A stretch of DNA of 64,000 bases from Microcoleus vaginatus_C (GCA_040004035.1 JAMPLN010000001.1); one strand, 5' to 3'; numbered from the stretch's first letter, positions 43,966 through 53,542 are shown. Notes: generated by a model from the letters alone, not told the origin. Numbers and translations are program-made.

Positions 43966-44919
43966 ATGACAGAGCTTAATTTTCAGGAACTTGCCAAGCA
44001 GGGAAATCCGCACGCTATCGCATCTTGGCTCAATAGCCAGTTGCAATCTGAAGGCATCACAGCCTCGGCGAATCTCGATGGCGACTGTTTGGATGTAATT
44101 CTTGAGGCCGAGCAGGTACCCATAGAAAATACATTAGTTGATTTTGTCCGCACCGAGCTGACGAATTTGCAGCCGGATTCGATTCGCAAAGTGAAGGTTG
44201 AGGGCCGAGAAAGCGGTCAGATTGCTGCTGCTTGGAGTCAAGAGTTTAGTTTGGAAAACAGCACTTTTGAACCAGAGAGCTTTGCAGGAGAATCTGTACC
44301 AAATACTGCTGTTGCTAATATGGACGATCGCACAGAGATGGAGAACTATTTTGAGGAAGAAAAACCGCCGGAACTTGCTGCATTTGAGAATCGGCTGCGA
44401 TCGACTTTCATTGTAGTCGGGCTAGTAACGGGTATGTTGGCGATCGCCGTAGTAGCGTTTGTCGGTAAGATTTTAAACGAGCCGACAGCAACTGCGGGGA
44501 ATAATCCCGATGAAACAGTAGATGTAGCAACTGCACCAGATACTTTTCGAGAAGCCGTTAACAGCGCACTCAAAGCAGCAGAATTAGGGCGATCGGCAAA
44601 AACAAAGGAAGATTGGAAGACTGTTATCGATGGTTGGCAAGAAGCGGTCTCATTAATGAGAAGAGTACCAGTTTCTAGCCCCAATCATCAACTAGCTCAA
44701 GCAAAAGTAATCGAGTATCAGAAATATCTACTTTACGCTCAAGAAGCAGCAGTAACCACCCCTCTGCCAACTCCAACTCCCGCACCAGCCGAAAAATCAC
44801 CTGCGGAAAAAGCAACTCCTAAAAAATCCAATTCGCCCAAAGAAACTTCGGAAAAAGCAACTCCTAAAAAACCTCCTTCCGCAAAAGCAGAACCAGAAAA
44901 AAAATCTCCTTCCCGATAG
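43966..44919 (+). CDS. Cyanobacterial single-pass membrane protein, 317 aa
   Basis: Soluble N-terminus (about 1-85) starting 'MTELNFQELAKQGNPHAIAS', of a type seen at the start of several cyanobacterial proteins. Then an acidic linker, one membrane helix (about 148-167, 'STFIVVGLVTGMLAIAVVAF') and an outer helical part ('WKTVIDGWQEAVSLMRRVP') resembling one TPR unit. The tail from about 265 is Pro/Lys/Glu/Ser-rich with imperfect repeats of 'SPAEKATPKK'. Function unknown. 26 bp before the sulfurtransferase gene, so probably co-transcribed. Confidence 0.75.
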   Translation: MTELNFQELAKQGNPHAIASWLNSQLQSEGITASANLDGDCLDVILEAEQVPIENTLVDFVRTELTNLQPDSIRKVKVEGRESGQIAAAWSQEFSLENSTFEPESFAGESVPNTAVANMDDRTEMENYFEEEKPPELAAFENRLRSTFIVVGLVTGMLAIAVVAFVGKILNEPTATAGNNPDETVDVATAPDTFREAVNSALKAAELGRSAKTKEDWKTVIDGWQEAVSLMRRVPVSSPNHQLAQAKVIEYQKYLLYAQEAAVTTPLPTPTPAPAEKSPAEKATPKKSNSPKETSEKATPKKPPSAKAEPEKKSPSR

Positions 44920-44945
44920 ATGTTAAAATATAGATTTGAATAATC

Positions 44946-45770
44946 ATGACAGACAACAACTTCATCGTTTCTCCTGAATGGTTAGCCACCAGTACCGACA
45001 ATCCGCAAGTTGTAATTATTGACTGTCGGTTTTCCCTTGCCGACCCTGAATTGGGACAAAAACAATATCAAGAAAGTCACATTCCCGGAGCTTTCTATTT
45101 AGATTTAAACCGCGATCTCGCGAGTTCAGTGGGCAAACACGGCGGTAGACATCCGCTGCCAAATATTGAAGAATTAGCTGAGAAATTGAGCGCGATCGGC
45201 ATTAATTCACCTGAAACTTTAGTCGTCGCCTATGACGATTCGCGGCTGGCTTTTGCCTCTCGTTTGTGGTGGCTGCTGCGATATATGGGACACAGCAAAG
45301 TCGCTTTGTTAGACGGCGGTTTCAGCGGCTGGAAAGCGGCCGGATATCCGGTAACAAATATTTTACCAGAACCCCGCGAGGGTAAATTTGTTGCTCATTT
45401 GCAGCAGGATTTGGCGGTAGATATTGAGGCGGTAAAAGAGCGTAAAGACTTGCCGGGAAAGGTTTTGGTTGATTCGCGAGAAAGCGAGAGATATGAAGGT
45501 TTGCGGGAGCCTATCGACCCCATTGCAGGTCACATTCCGGGTGCGGTTAACTATCCTTGGCAAGGGGTGACGGATGAAACTGGAAAAGTGCGATCGGCAT
45601 CCGAACAAAAACAGCGATGGACAGAATTAGAAAAAGCCGAAGAAATTATTGTTTATTGCGGTTCCGGGGTGACGGCTTGCGTTAATTTACTGTCTTTAGA
45701 AATCGCCGGAATTCCCGATGCTAAACTTTATGTCGGTAGCTGGAGTGACTGGTGTTCTTATCAGTTGTAG
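44946..45770 (+). CDS. sseA: Two-domain rhodanese sulfurtransferase
   Basis: Thiosulfate or 3-mercaptopyruvate sulfurtransferase, 274 aa. The inactive N-terminal rhodanese domain (about 8-130, 'GGRHPLPNIEELAEKL', 'VALLDGGFSGWKAAGYPV') is followed by the catalytic domain (about 155-272), with 'LVDSRESERYEG' and the active-site loop 'YCGSGVTA' carrying Cys238. 'CGSGVTA' is the loop form usual for mercaptopyruvate sulfurtransferase, but activity cannot be decided from sequence. The sseA symbol is by family. Confidence 0.87.
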   Translation: MTDNNFIVSPEWLATSTDNPQVVIIDCRFSLADPELGQKQYQESHIPGAFYLDLNRDLASSVGKHGGRHPLPNIEELAEKLSAIGINSPETLVVAYDDSRLAFASRLWWLLRYMGHSKVALLDGGFSGWKAAGYPVTNILPEPREGKFVAHLQQDLAVDIEAVKERKDLPGKVLVDSRESERYEGLREPIDPIAGHIPGAVNYPWQGVTDETGKVRSASEQKQRWTELEKAEEIIVYCGSGVTACVNLLSLEIAGIPDAKLYVGSWSDWCSYQL

Positions 45771-46070
45771 GGTGCAGGAGCGAGATGATTGTTGACTGTT
45801 GACTATTGACTGTGATTTCTAGGGTGGGCACCGCGCACCAAAGCGGGGAATCACTTCGGCGCACCTTACGGGGAATAAAAGGAAAATCAAATATAGCAAC
45901 AGCCAAGACGGTTAGGACGTTGTTAATGGCTGAAACGATTGATTTTATTGCTTCTTCCTTCTTCCTGACATCCGTTACATCCGTTACATCCGTTGCCAAA
46001 CTTCCTTCTTCATGACATCCGTTACATCCGTTACAGAATCCGTTGCCGAACTTCCTTCTGCTATAATGCC
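45771..46070. repeat. Gene-free gap with tandem repeats
   Basis: A GTTGACT-type run lies at 45788-45811, and a region 45951-46061 is built from 'CATCCGTTA' units and 'CTTCCTTCTTC', present as two imperfect copies of about 55 bp. No gene is seen. Confidence 0.75.
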
Positions 46071-47543
46071 CTAAAAATCAAAATAAATATAAGGCAAACC
46101 GCCTTCGGGAGCCAACACCCACACCGCATACAAACAAAGTGGCACTAACACCAATTTCAGCGGCCAATTTAACTCCAATTTCAAACCCCGACTTAACGCA
46201 TAATTCCCCAGCATCGCCGCAGCCAAAGCTGCCAACATCCAAGTTAAATGTACTCTTTCCAAACCCAAAGCTTCGCCATAAACTTTCTCAGCAAACTGCA
46301 CGTCAGCATTGTGTCCCCACAAATGCGAAATCGCCCATCCAGAATCCTTTAAATCGGGAAGGCGGAAAAATATCCAACTACCAAAAACCATCGCCTGAGT
46401 CAACAGCCAACCGATCGCAATACCGATCGGATTTTCCCACAAAAACTCGATCCGCAACCGCTTAAACGCCACATCAGTCAGCCTGTGAACCGCCAAAGCT
46501 AAACCGTGTAAACCCCCCCACACAATAAATCCCCAAGCTGCCCCGTGCCAAATTCCCGCAATTAACATGACAATCGACAAATTCAGACAAGTGCGCCACA
46601 AACCGACTCGCGAACCGCCCAAAGGAAAATACAAATAATTGCGTAGCCAATCGCCTAAAGTCATGTGCCAGCGTCGCCAAAAATCAGCTATGCTGGCACT
46701 AAAATAAGGAAAATCAAAATTTGGTGGCAAGTACCAACCCAGCAGCAAAGCTGTACCGCGCGCCATGTCAACATAGCCACTAAAATCGAGATAAAGTTGC
46801 AGCCCGTAAGCAAAAATAGCCAGCCACAAATCCTCGCTACCCGCCCGCTGCAAGTTGGTAAAGCTTAAATCGACATAAATTCCCAAGTTATCTGCGAAAA
46901 GACCTTTTTTTACTGCACCAAAGGCGATCGTCCAAAGTCCCTCAGAAATGCGATCTGGCGTCGGAAATTGCTGGGTTTTCAGTTGATAGATCAAGTTGTG
47001 ATACCGAGTAATCGGGCCGGAAATCAGTTTGGGAAAAAACAACTTGTAAGCAGCAAAGTGCAGCAGCGAAGTAGCAGCAGGCGCGCCTCGGTACACGTCA
47101 ATCAAATAAGCAATGCACTCAAAGCAAAAGAAACTCAATCCCAGGGGTGCGATGACGTGACTTTTCACCCAGTCAGCCCCGTCGATAGCTAAAGGCCAAT
47201 TGAACAAAGTGCCGATCGAACTCAATAAAAAAGGCACATACTTAAAGCCCAGAAGCAGCAACACATTCAGGCAGATGCCTATCCACAGCAGCAACAAACG
47301 GCGGCGGTTCCAAGATTCATTAGCAATCCGCCAATCCAGAGGTTCCCCAATCGCCATCGCTAAGCAGTAATTAAACAAAGCACCGACTAACAGCAGAGGA
47401 ATGTACCAAATTTGCAGCGAAGCGTAAAAAATTAAACTACCCACCAACATGATGAACAGCCGCCACCATCGCAGCGGAACCAACCAGTAAGCCGCGAACA
47501 AAACCAATAGAAACAGGGCATATTGAAGGGAGATGAAAGTCAT
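46071..47543 (-). CDS. MBOAT-family O-acyltransferase (AlgI-like)
   Basis: A 490-aa polytopic membrane protein with about 10-12 helices that should transfer acetyl or another acyl group to a polysaccharide. Signature: 'MLIAGIWHGAAWGFIVWGGLHG' region, with the conserved His near 332 and a second His in 'LHG', and 'DFSGYVDMARG', 'FPYFSASIADFWRRWHMTLG' and 'YFPLGGSRVG' upstream. AlgI-type proteins usually work with an AlgJ/AlgX-like partner; none is adjacent. Confidence 0.9.
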   Translation of the reverse strand: MTFISLQYALFLLVLFAAYWLVPLRWWRLFIMLVGSLIFYASLQIWYIPLLLVGALFNYCLAMAIGEPLDWRIANESWNRRRLLLLWIGICLNVLLLLGFKYVPFLLSSIGTLFNWPLAIDGADWVKSHVIAPLGLSFFCFECIAYLIDVYRGAPAATSLLHFAAYKLFFPKLISGPITRYHNLIYQLKTQQFPTPDRISEGLWTIAFGAVKKGLFADNLGIYVDLSFTNLQRAGSEDLWLAIFAYGLQLYLDFSGYVDMARGTALLLGWYLPPNFDFPYFSASIADFWRRWHMTLGDWLRNYLYFPLGGSRVGLWRTCLNLSIVMLIAGIWHGAAWGFIVWGGLHGLALAVHRLTDVAFKRLRIEFLWENPIGIAIGWLLTQAMVFGSWIFFRLPDLKDSGWAISHLWGHNADVQFAEKVYGEALGLERVHLTWMLAALAAAMLGNYALSRGLKLELNWPLKLVLVPLCLYAVWVLAPEGGLPYIYFDF

Positions 47544-47984
47544 ACCATTTTAGATTTTGGATTTTCGATTTTAGATTTTAGAATTGAGAATGGCTTATTT
47601 GGTATGCGTTTGGATCGCGGGCTTACTGTTGCATTATTTTTAATAATCGAGACTTTGCTAAGAACGAGATTTATCATGGGTTTTAGCCGATCGCCCACAC
47701 AAAAACAGGCCCTCGGTAAGTTCCTACTATATAGTCGGCAACTGAGAACTGCTACATTTTACAGCACAAAGGTTAAATGCTGTTGCAAATTAAATAAATC
47801 TTGCCTGCTATAAATTAACTCTCTTACGAACAATATAAAATACGGTGAAAAAAATATAATTAGGTTCGCAGCATCCGACTTCAGTCCCCAAAAGCTACAA
47901 TGCCTGATATCCTTTCCCTTGGCATCGAAATAATATTTTTCACCGTGCAGGCCTAGCATCCCGCACAGCAAAAAATTGATGTAA

Positions 47985-48139
47985 CCCAAAATGTTTTGAA
48001 TTAATCACGATAGCAGGTATTTGACAAGTAGTTCTATCGCATTTCAACCCTTCTCAAACCTCAAACTCCGTCAGATCCGGTATCATAATGTCGATAAAAA
48101 TTGCTTGCGGTTGCTCAAAGAGGAGCCGCACCCAAACGT
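47985..48139 (-). pseudogene. Decayed receiver domain, formerly the C-terminus of the histidine kinase
   Basis: On the minus strand 48099-48055 encodes 'FIDIMIPDLTEFEV', the phospho-acceptor loop of a response-regulator receiver, then a TGA. The same frame goes on 'EGLKCDRTTCQIPAIVINSK' (to 47985), the next receiver segment. These follow, in a shifted frame, the receiver start 'KVLIGEDEDSF' still encoded at the end of the kinase gene. At least one frameshift and one nonsense change separate the pieces. The remaining sequence to 47544 has no recognised gene. Confidence 0.78.
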
Positions 48140-49699
48140 TCAGCACCGTTGGCGACCTATATCGCAGTACAATGAATTTCTGCCAGCAAGTTTTTCAGCA
48201 AATACCGAAAAACTATCTTCATCCTCCCCAATCAAAACTTTTGCTGCTGAATCCGCCGCTGGCGATCGCCCGGAACCCCGCAAGCTACGAGAATGTGCGC
48301 TTTTGGGCGATATTTCATCTCCCTTAGCAGCGGACATTTCCAAAGGGTTTTCTTCCTCTCCAGGATACAGAATCGGCAGTGTGACAAAAAAAGTCGAACC
48401 CACTCCGGGTGAACTTGTGATTTCAATGCTTCCCCCCAGAAATTCCGCCAGTTTTTTGCACAGAGACAATCCCAATCCCGTGCCTCTGACGCCATTCTGC
48501 AAGGGATTTTCTATTTGGACAAATTCTTCAAAAATCCGCCTTTGGTCGCGTGGAGAAATGCCAATGCCCGTATCTGCCACTGAAAAAGTAACTGTTCCCT
48601 CATCTCCTATTTCCGCAGCAACTCGAACTTCACCTGCTTCGGTAAATTTGAGGGCATTAGAAATCAGATTTCGCAAAATCTGAGAAACTTTTCCCTCGTC
48701 GGTGGTGAGGATTGGAAGTTCGAGAGGATCTTCAAAAATTAGAGAAACGGCAGAGTTTGGGGGAAGCAGGGGGCGCATCATTCCTCGCAGGGCGCTGAAC
48801 AAATCTTCGACTGCAAAATCAGCCAAGCGAACTGTTAGTTTTCCGGCTTCCACTTTGGCTAAATCTAACGAGTCGTTGACAAGTTCTGCGAGAGACTCGG
48901 CGGATTTGTAAATGTAATTTACTTGCTTGTCCTGTTCGGCTGAAAGTTCTCCGTCGAGGCGATTTAACAATATTTCCGAAAGGCTCATAATTGCCGTTAG
49001 CGGAGTGCGAAACTCGTGGCTCATATTGGAGAGAAAGCTGGTTTTGAGTTCGCTGGCGCGCCGGAGAGATTCGGCCTTGTCGTTCAATTCGGCGTAAAGT
49101 GCCAGGACTCCGCGATTGGTATCTTCTAGTTGTTGATTTAATTGTACGAGTTCTTCTTGACGCTGGCGGAGTTCGTCTAAAGTGCGTAGTAATTCTTGAT
49201 TTTGCTGCTGAATTTCGGCATAGGGATCTTCGGGAATTTGGCGCGCTAGTTTGTCAACTAATTGATTTAGTTCGATAGAACTCAGCGCCGGCATATTTTT
49301 GGAAAACTGTTTAATTAATTGTACAGCCGTTCCGCGATCGGGCGCCGAGTCGATTTTCACTTCGTCCATCAACCGTTTCGCTGCTGCTAAACCAAGTCCC
49401 GCGCCGGTTTGCGACCGAAAATTGGGGCTTAACACAGCCGCTAAATCAGCAATTCCCGGCCCCGTGTCGGAAATCCGAGTCCGAAAAATTTGGGGCGATT
49501 CCCCTTCCACAATGAATTCTACTTTGCCACCGCCTGCATATTTGAAAGCATTGCGGGCAATTTCGGAAACTGCTGTGGCGATGCGGGTTTGTACTTGGGA
49601 ATCGAATCCCAGCCCTTTAGCAATTTGGCGAGCTCTTTGCCGTACTTGTACGATGTCTTGTTCAAAACGGACTTCCGTCGTCAGGATTGGGTAACTCAC
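48140..49699 (-). CDS. RsbT-like ATPase / histidine kinase fusion with broken C-terminal receiver
   Basis: A 519-aa signalling protein. Residues 1-130 are an RsbT/RsbW-type ATPase ('EIARNAFKYAGGGKVEF', 'SDTGPGIADL', 'GAGLGLAAAKRLMDEV'). A coiled coil (about 160-220) follows, then HisKA with phospho-acceptor His228 ('FLSNMSHEFRTPLTAIM'), then HATPase_c ('LISNALKFTEAG', 'DTGIGISPRD', 'GTGLGLSLCKKLA') to about 440. The last ~35 residues are the first strand of a receiver ('AAKVLIGEDEDSF') that then runs out of frame. It overlaps the upstream phosphatase gene by 4 bp (ATGA), so it is translationally coupled in the stressosome operon. Confidence 0.88.
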   Translation of the reverse strand: MSYPILTTEVRFEQDIVQVRQRARQIAKGLGFDSQVQTRIATAVSEIARNAFKYAGGGKVEFIVEGESPQIFRTRISDTGPGIADLAAVLSPNFRSQTGAGLGLAAAKRLMDEVKIDSAPDRGTAVQLIKQFSKNMPALSSIELNQLVDKLARQIPEDPYAEIQQQNQELLRTLDELRQRQEELVQLNQQLEDTNRGVLALYAELNDKAESLRRASELKTSFLSNMSHEFRTPLTAIMSLSEILLNRLDGELSAEQDKQVNYIYKSAESLAELVNDSLDLAKVEAGKLTVRLADFAVEDLFSALRGMMRPLLPPNSAVSLIFEDPLELPILTTDEGKVSQILRNLISNALKFTEAGEVRVAAEIGDEGTVTFSVADTGIGISPRDQRRIFEEFVQIENPLQNGVRGTGLGLSLCKKLAEFLGGSIEITSSPGVGSTFFVTLPILYPGEEENPLEMSAAKGDEISPKSAHSRSLRGSGRSPAADSAAKVLIGEDEDSFSVFAEKLAGRNSLYCDIGRQRC

Positions 49700-50715
49700 G
49701 CTGCTTCTCTCACCTTGGCTACTATAACTGTCATGTCATCGCGAGTGCGTTTGAAGTCCCGGTAGAGCACGGCTGCGATTAAAGCAGGATGTCTGGAGGC
49801 TAAACCCGGGTAGCGGTTTAAATTCCACTGCGCCGCCAAACCGTCGGAGTGCATGATGAGTAGGGACTGCTGCGACCAAGGATAAACAAATTCTGCTACT
49901 TTTCGCATCATATGTCCAACTGTGCCATTGTAGGAAACCATGGTGCGGCTTTGGTTATCTGTGACCACTACACCGCTGATGTTGCCAATTCCGGCAAAAC
50001 AAACTGTTTGTTGGGTACGATCGATTTGGGCGATCGCCGCAGCCGCTCCTCTGGTATTTTTTAAAGCAGCGTGCGCCTTCTCTAAAATTGCTTTCGGCCC
50101 GAGTTTGGCGTTTTCTTGAAATACGCGCACTGCTTCGCGAGACGCTTCCTCCGCCAAATCCCCGTATCCGAGCCCGTCAGCAACTAAAATCAGGTTTTTG
50201 TCAAGGTGATTTTCTTCCGCCCACGAATCGCCGCAAATTTGCTCTCCTACTTTCGGCAGGTGGATGACCCCAAATTCCAAGTAATTGCTGTTTTGGAAGG
50301 CTTCCCGGCTATTTTGGGTCGGTTCCAGCCGCGCTAATAAGGCTGTCCCCAGTTTTGGTACAGAATGAATATCAAAAAAAGTAGAGAGGCGTTTAATTGC
50401 CCCCAGTCCTGTTCCAGGGCTTCCCGCTGTAGAAAAACCGTCCCGCATACACAGCGCGACATTTGCCATTCCTTGGCCCCGGTCTAGCGCTACTATTTCA
50501 ATGCTATATCCTGCCGCTGTTTTTAATGTTCGCAGCAAAAGTTCTCCTTCGCGGGCGTGCTTGACCACGTTTTTTGCTGCTTCGGTGGTAACAATTGCCA
50601 CTTTACCGCGATCGGTATCGTTAAATTCGACTTCGGCCGCCAGGGCGACTGCGATTCGCCGCGCTTCTCCGACTTGACTTTCTTCTGTTACGGGCAAGGC
50701 TACGGCATCTATCAT
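49696..50715 (-). CDS. ATPase-PP2C fusion (SpoIIE/RsbX-like phosphatase)
   Basis: A 339-aa protein. The N-terminal anti-sigma-type ATPase (about 1-135) has 'TTEAAKNVVKHA', 'DRGQGM' and 'GTGLGAIKRL'. The C-terminal PP2C-like phosphatase (about 150-335) has 'GEQICGDSWA', 'VADGLGYGDLA', 'HSDGL' and 'RDDMTVIVAKV', so the metal-binding Asp positions are present. In stressosome loci such proteins follow RsbT and reset phosphorylated RsbR/RsbS. Next to last gene of the rsb operon, overlapping the kinase gene by 4 bp. Confidence 0.88.
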   Translation of the reverse strand: MIDAVALPVTEESQVGEARRIAVALAAEVEFNDTDRGKVAIVTTEAAKNVVKHAREGELLLRTLKTAAGYSIEIVALDRGQGMANVALCMRDGFSTAGSPGTGLGAIKRLSTFFDIHSVPKLGTALLARLEPTQNSREAFQNSNYLEFGVIHLPKVGEQICGDSWAEENHLDKNLILVADGLGYGDLAEEASREAVRVFQENAKLGPKAILEKAHAALKNTRGAAAAIAQIDRTQQTVCFAGIGNISGVVVTDNQSRTMVSYNGTVGHMMRKVAEFVYPWSQQSLLIMHSDGLAAQWNLNRYPGLASRHPALIAAVLYRDFKRTRDDMTVIVAKVREAA

Positions 50716-50925
50716 TTTTTATCAGTTCTCATAATGAAATCCTCCATACGCCAACCCTCTCCGGGTATGGTGTGGGATTCCAAGAATCACTTCTTGGCTT
50801 TGCTGGTTACTCTTTATACCAATTTAAAAAATAATACAACTATACGCAAGCTCCAAACCCCGATGGTCCTCAGTCATTCCCAATGCTGTAATCTAAAATC
50901 TCAACTCTCAAATCGTATTACTTCC

Positions 50926-51324
50926 TCACCGCCAGCGGACGATCGCAATTTTAGTTCCCTTACCCACTTTGGAAACAATCTCAAATTCGTGCATCAACCG
51001 CTTGGAACCACTGAGCCCCAAACCCAAACCGTGATTAGAAGTATAACCGTCAGTCATTGCCAATTCGATGTCTGGAATTCCCGGGCCCTTGTCTTCAAAT
51101 ATCAGCCTCAGCCCTTTGCGGGTGCCTAATTGGAGCGTTTCGAGAGTTACAGTTCCCCCTTTGCCGTACTCTACAGTATTGCGGGCGAGTTCGCTGGCTG
51201 CGGTAACGATTTTCGTTTGGTCTAATAAACCGAACCCCATTGCTACAGCCCAAGTTCGCACTTGCTGTCGGACGTGGACTATATCGGATGACGATCGGAT
51301 TTCTAGTGTCTCACGTTTTGACAT
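50926..51324 (-). CDS. rsbT: RsbT-like serine kinase / switch protein
   Basis: A 132-aa GHKL ATPase: 'AASELARNTVEYGKGGTV' (N box), 'FEDKGPGIPD' (G1), 'GLGLGLSGSKRLMHEF' (G2). Length and motifs match RsbT, the kinase that phosphorylates RsbR and RsbS and then leaves the stressosome to act on a partner. Here the partner is probably one of the ATPase-containing proteins encoded downstream, because no RsbU-type gene is seen. Confidence 0.9.
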   Translation of the reverse strand: MSKRETLEIRSSSDIVHVRQQVRTWAVAMGFGLLDQTKIVTAASELARNTVEYGKGGTVTLETLQLGTRKGLRLIFEDKGPGIPDIELAMTDGYTSNHGLGLGLSGSKRLMHEFEIVSKVGKGTKIAIVRWR

Positions 51325-51588
51325 GGTGGCTACTGTACCAAAATAGAACTTCTCCCCAAAATATAGGACTTACACTCATCAACTTAGTTTCTCCTCATAG
51401 GACTTACGCACTTACTACGATTTTCTCTCAAAAGAGAACATAGTGCAGGAATCTCAAACCCTTGATTTAACCCCCTTGAGTGCGTAAGCCCTCTCCTCAG
51501 AATTCTTCAGTTTGTCAACAAGGTATCTACAAACAAACAAGGTTTCTTGACTGCCTGTGCCTCAGTTATGGGACAATTAAGCGACTGG

Positions 51589-51966
51589 TTACGCTTGCTC
51601 GTCAACAGGCCAACCCAAGGATTTTCGCAACAAAATCATGCCCTTTTCAACGCTTAAAGCTGTGCGAACTCCTGTCAGGGAAAGCCCCAACTCAACGAGC
51701 GTAATCGCAACCGCTGGCTGCATCCCGACCACAACTGTCTCCGCATCTAAAATTCGTGACATACTAGCGATATTGTTAATAATGCGACCGATAAAAGAAT
51801 CAACAATTTCGAGGGAAGAAATCTCTATTAACACACCTTTGACACCTGTTTTGACGATGCGGTTCGTCAGGTCATCTTGCAGGGTCATTGCTAAGCGATC
51901 GTGCATATCTACTTGAATTGTTACTAGCAAGAACTCTCCCATTTGAAGGATCGGTATTCGTTCCAC
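51589..51966 (-). CDS. rsbS: RsbS-like STAS-domain stressosome scaffold
   Basis: A 125-aa single STAS domain. 'LEIVDSFIGRIINNIA' carries Ser57, the position phosphorylated by RsbT in RsbS. 'GMQPAVAITLVELG' is the other family block. It would form the core of the stressosome with the RsbR-like protein. It starts 55 bp after the rsbR-like stop codon. Confidence 0.92.
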   Translation of the reverse strand: MERIPILQMGEFLLVTIQVDMHDRLAMTLQDDLTNRIVKTGVKGVLIEISSLEIVDSFIGRIINNIASMSRILDAETVVVGMQPAVAITLVELGLSLTGVRTALSVEKGMILLRKSLGWPVDEQA

Positions 51967-52021
51967 AAATTCACCTATTTGCTAACATTTACTTGATTTA
52001 TCATGTCAGAACGCAATATTT

Positions 52022-52891
52022 TTATGTTTCCTCTTTAAGATTTTTTATAGTTAAACCTTGGCGCTGCAGTGCAACTTTAAAAGCATCTGCTAAAGTAGCT
52101 TTTGTGAGAATATCCTGTAAGTCAACTCCCAAGTGAACTATGGTTTGAGCTATTTGCGGGCGAATGCCACTGATGATGCACTCAGTACCCATTAAACGGG
52201 CGGCAGCGACAGTTTTTAATAAATGTTGAGCAACTAAAGTGTCAACAGTCGGCACGCCTGTAATGTCTAAAATCGCAAATTCGGAGCCGGTTTCCATGAT
52301 TTCCTGCAACAGAGTTTCCATGACTATTTGAGTGCGGGCACTGTCGAGAGTCCCGATCATGGGTAAAGCGAGAATGCCTTGCCAAAGTTTGACTACGGGT
52401 GTTGACAATTCGAGCATTTCTTGCTGCTGGCGTTCAATGACTTCTTCGCGAGCTTTGAGAAAAATTTCTGTCACCCAAAGGCCAAGCTGGTCTAATAAAC
52501 TGGTGGAAAGCCAAAGTTGTTCGACAAGTGCGTCGCGATTTTCTGTCAGTTCATGACAAAGCCGATCGAACAATGGCTTTTTGAAGCATAAAATGAAACT
52601 CGCTATCTCTGAGGGAGTAAAGCCTCTCTGAACGCGCGAGCGCGAAACTTCTGCTAGCAACACCCGCATATTTTCCCATTCGGGTGTCTGGATGTCGCTA
52701 AAGTTACCGTGCCCGACTGCAATGTGGAGCAGTTGCAGAAACTCTTGACACTCGGAGCGCAATTCTTTGGCTCTCATCAAGTCGTCCCGCCGCAGCCCGG
52801 TATTTTGCAGTTCTTTGAGCCAGTCTGCTAGTAACTCTGCTTTGTGTCTTTGTAGGATTTCCGCGATCGTGTTATTGCTTGTGAGTTCCAT
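52022..52891 (-). CDS. RsbR-like stressosome sensor (RsbRD N-terminal domain + STAS)
   Basis: About 289 aa. The N-terminal helical RsbRD_N-type sensor domain (about 10-150, 'IAEILQRHKAELLADWLKEL', 'GFTPSEIASFILCFKKPLF') is joined by a linker to a C-terminal STAS domain (about 170-280) with 'DITGVPTVDTLVAQHLL', whose Thr residues are the usual RsbT targets, and 'GIRPQIAQTIVHLG'. The frame extends to 52960, but AGGAG before the ATG at 52891 ('MELTSNNTIAE') fixes the start. The sensor domain is not heme- or FMN-type by sequence. First gene of the operon. Confidence 0.9.
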   Translation of the reverse strand: MELTSNNTIAEILQRHKAELLADWLKELQNTGLRRDDLMRAKELRSECQEFLQLLHIAVGHGNFSDIQTPEWENMRVLLAEVSRSRVQRGFTPSEIASFILCFKKPLFDRLCHELTENRDALVEQLWLSTSLLDQLGLWVTEIFLKAREEVIERQQQEMLELSTPVVKLWQGILALPMIGTLDSARTQIVMETLLQEIMETGSEFAILDITGVPTVDTLVAQHLLKTVAAARLMGTECIISGIRPQIAQTIVHLGVDLQDILTKATLADAFKVALQRQGLTIKNLKEET

Positions 52892-53032
52892 TAAAATTAT
52901 CTCCTGCTTAGCAATTGGGATGAAGTTGTACGAGCGATTCCCTACGGGATAGCTTCGCACGCGCGTACTTTAGCGTTTTTTGATGGGGCAACTTCTGAGT
53001 TTAGCTCACTGTTTGCTGTTTGCGATCAAGGG

Positions 53033-53542
53033 TTAAGTACCTAATTGTAAAATGCGTTTGACGATCGCACTGGTAGAACTCGGAACTTCTATTTCTATCA
53101 AGCAAATCTTGCCACCTCCGGCGATAACGGCCGGTGCTTCCGGCAGAGTTTCGACTTGATAGTCGCCTCCTTTAACGTATATATCAGGCTTCAGGATATT
53201 TATCAGTTTAGTTGCTGTAATCTCGGAAAAAATTACTACGGCGTCTACTGGTTTGAGAGCGGCTAACACTTCGGCTCGCTGATTTTCCGGTACGATCGGG
53301 CGAGGTGGCAATCCCGGCTGCTGCGGTTTGATAGCTTGCACGCTGGCGTCGCTATTCAAGCCCACCACTAGCGATCGCCCCAATTTTTTTGCCGCCTGCA
53401 AATAGCGGACGTGACCGCAGTGCAGGATATCGAAGCAGCCGTTAGTAAACACGATCGGACGCCACTTGTCCGGATCGGATGCGATCGATATTTCAAGTTC
53501 TCTCAAAGTGTAAACATCAGAAATCATTGCAGTCATTACCAC
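53033..53542 (-). CDS. rfaE2: HldE/RfaE2-like nucleotidyltransferase (adenylyltransferase)
   Basis: A 169-aa cytidylyltransferase-fold enzyme: 'FTNGCFDILHCGHVRYL' with HCGH at 41-44, 'VGLNSDASVQ', 'NQRAEVLAALKPVDAVVIF' and 'KPDIYVKGGDY'. It matches the stand-alone ADP-heptose-type adenylyltransferase (RfaE domain II). Several ATGs (53542, 53536, 53527) compete as the start. The role in lipopolysaccharide or another glycan is likely but not shown. Confidence 0.88.
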   Translation of the reverse strand: MVMTAMISDVYTLRELEISIASDPDKWRPIVFTNGCFDILHCGHVRYLQAAKKLGRSLVVGLNSDASVQAIKPQQPGLPPRPIVPENQRAEVLAALKPVDAVVIFSEITATKLINILKPDIYVKGGDYQVETLPEAPAVIAGGGKICLIEIEVPSSTSAIVKRILQLGT

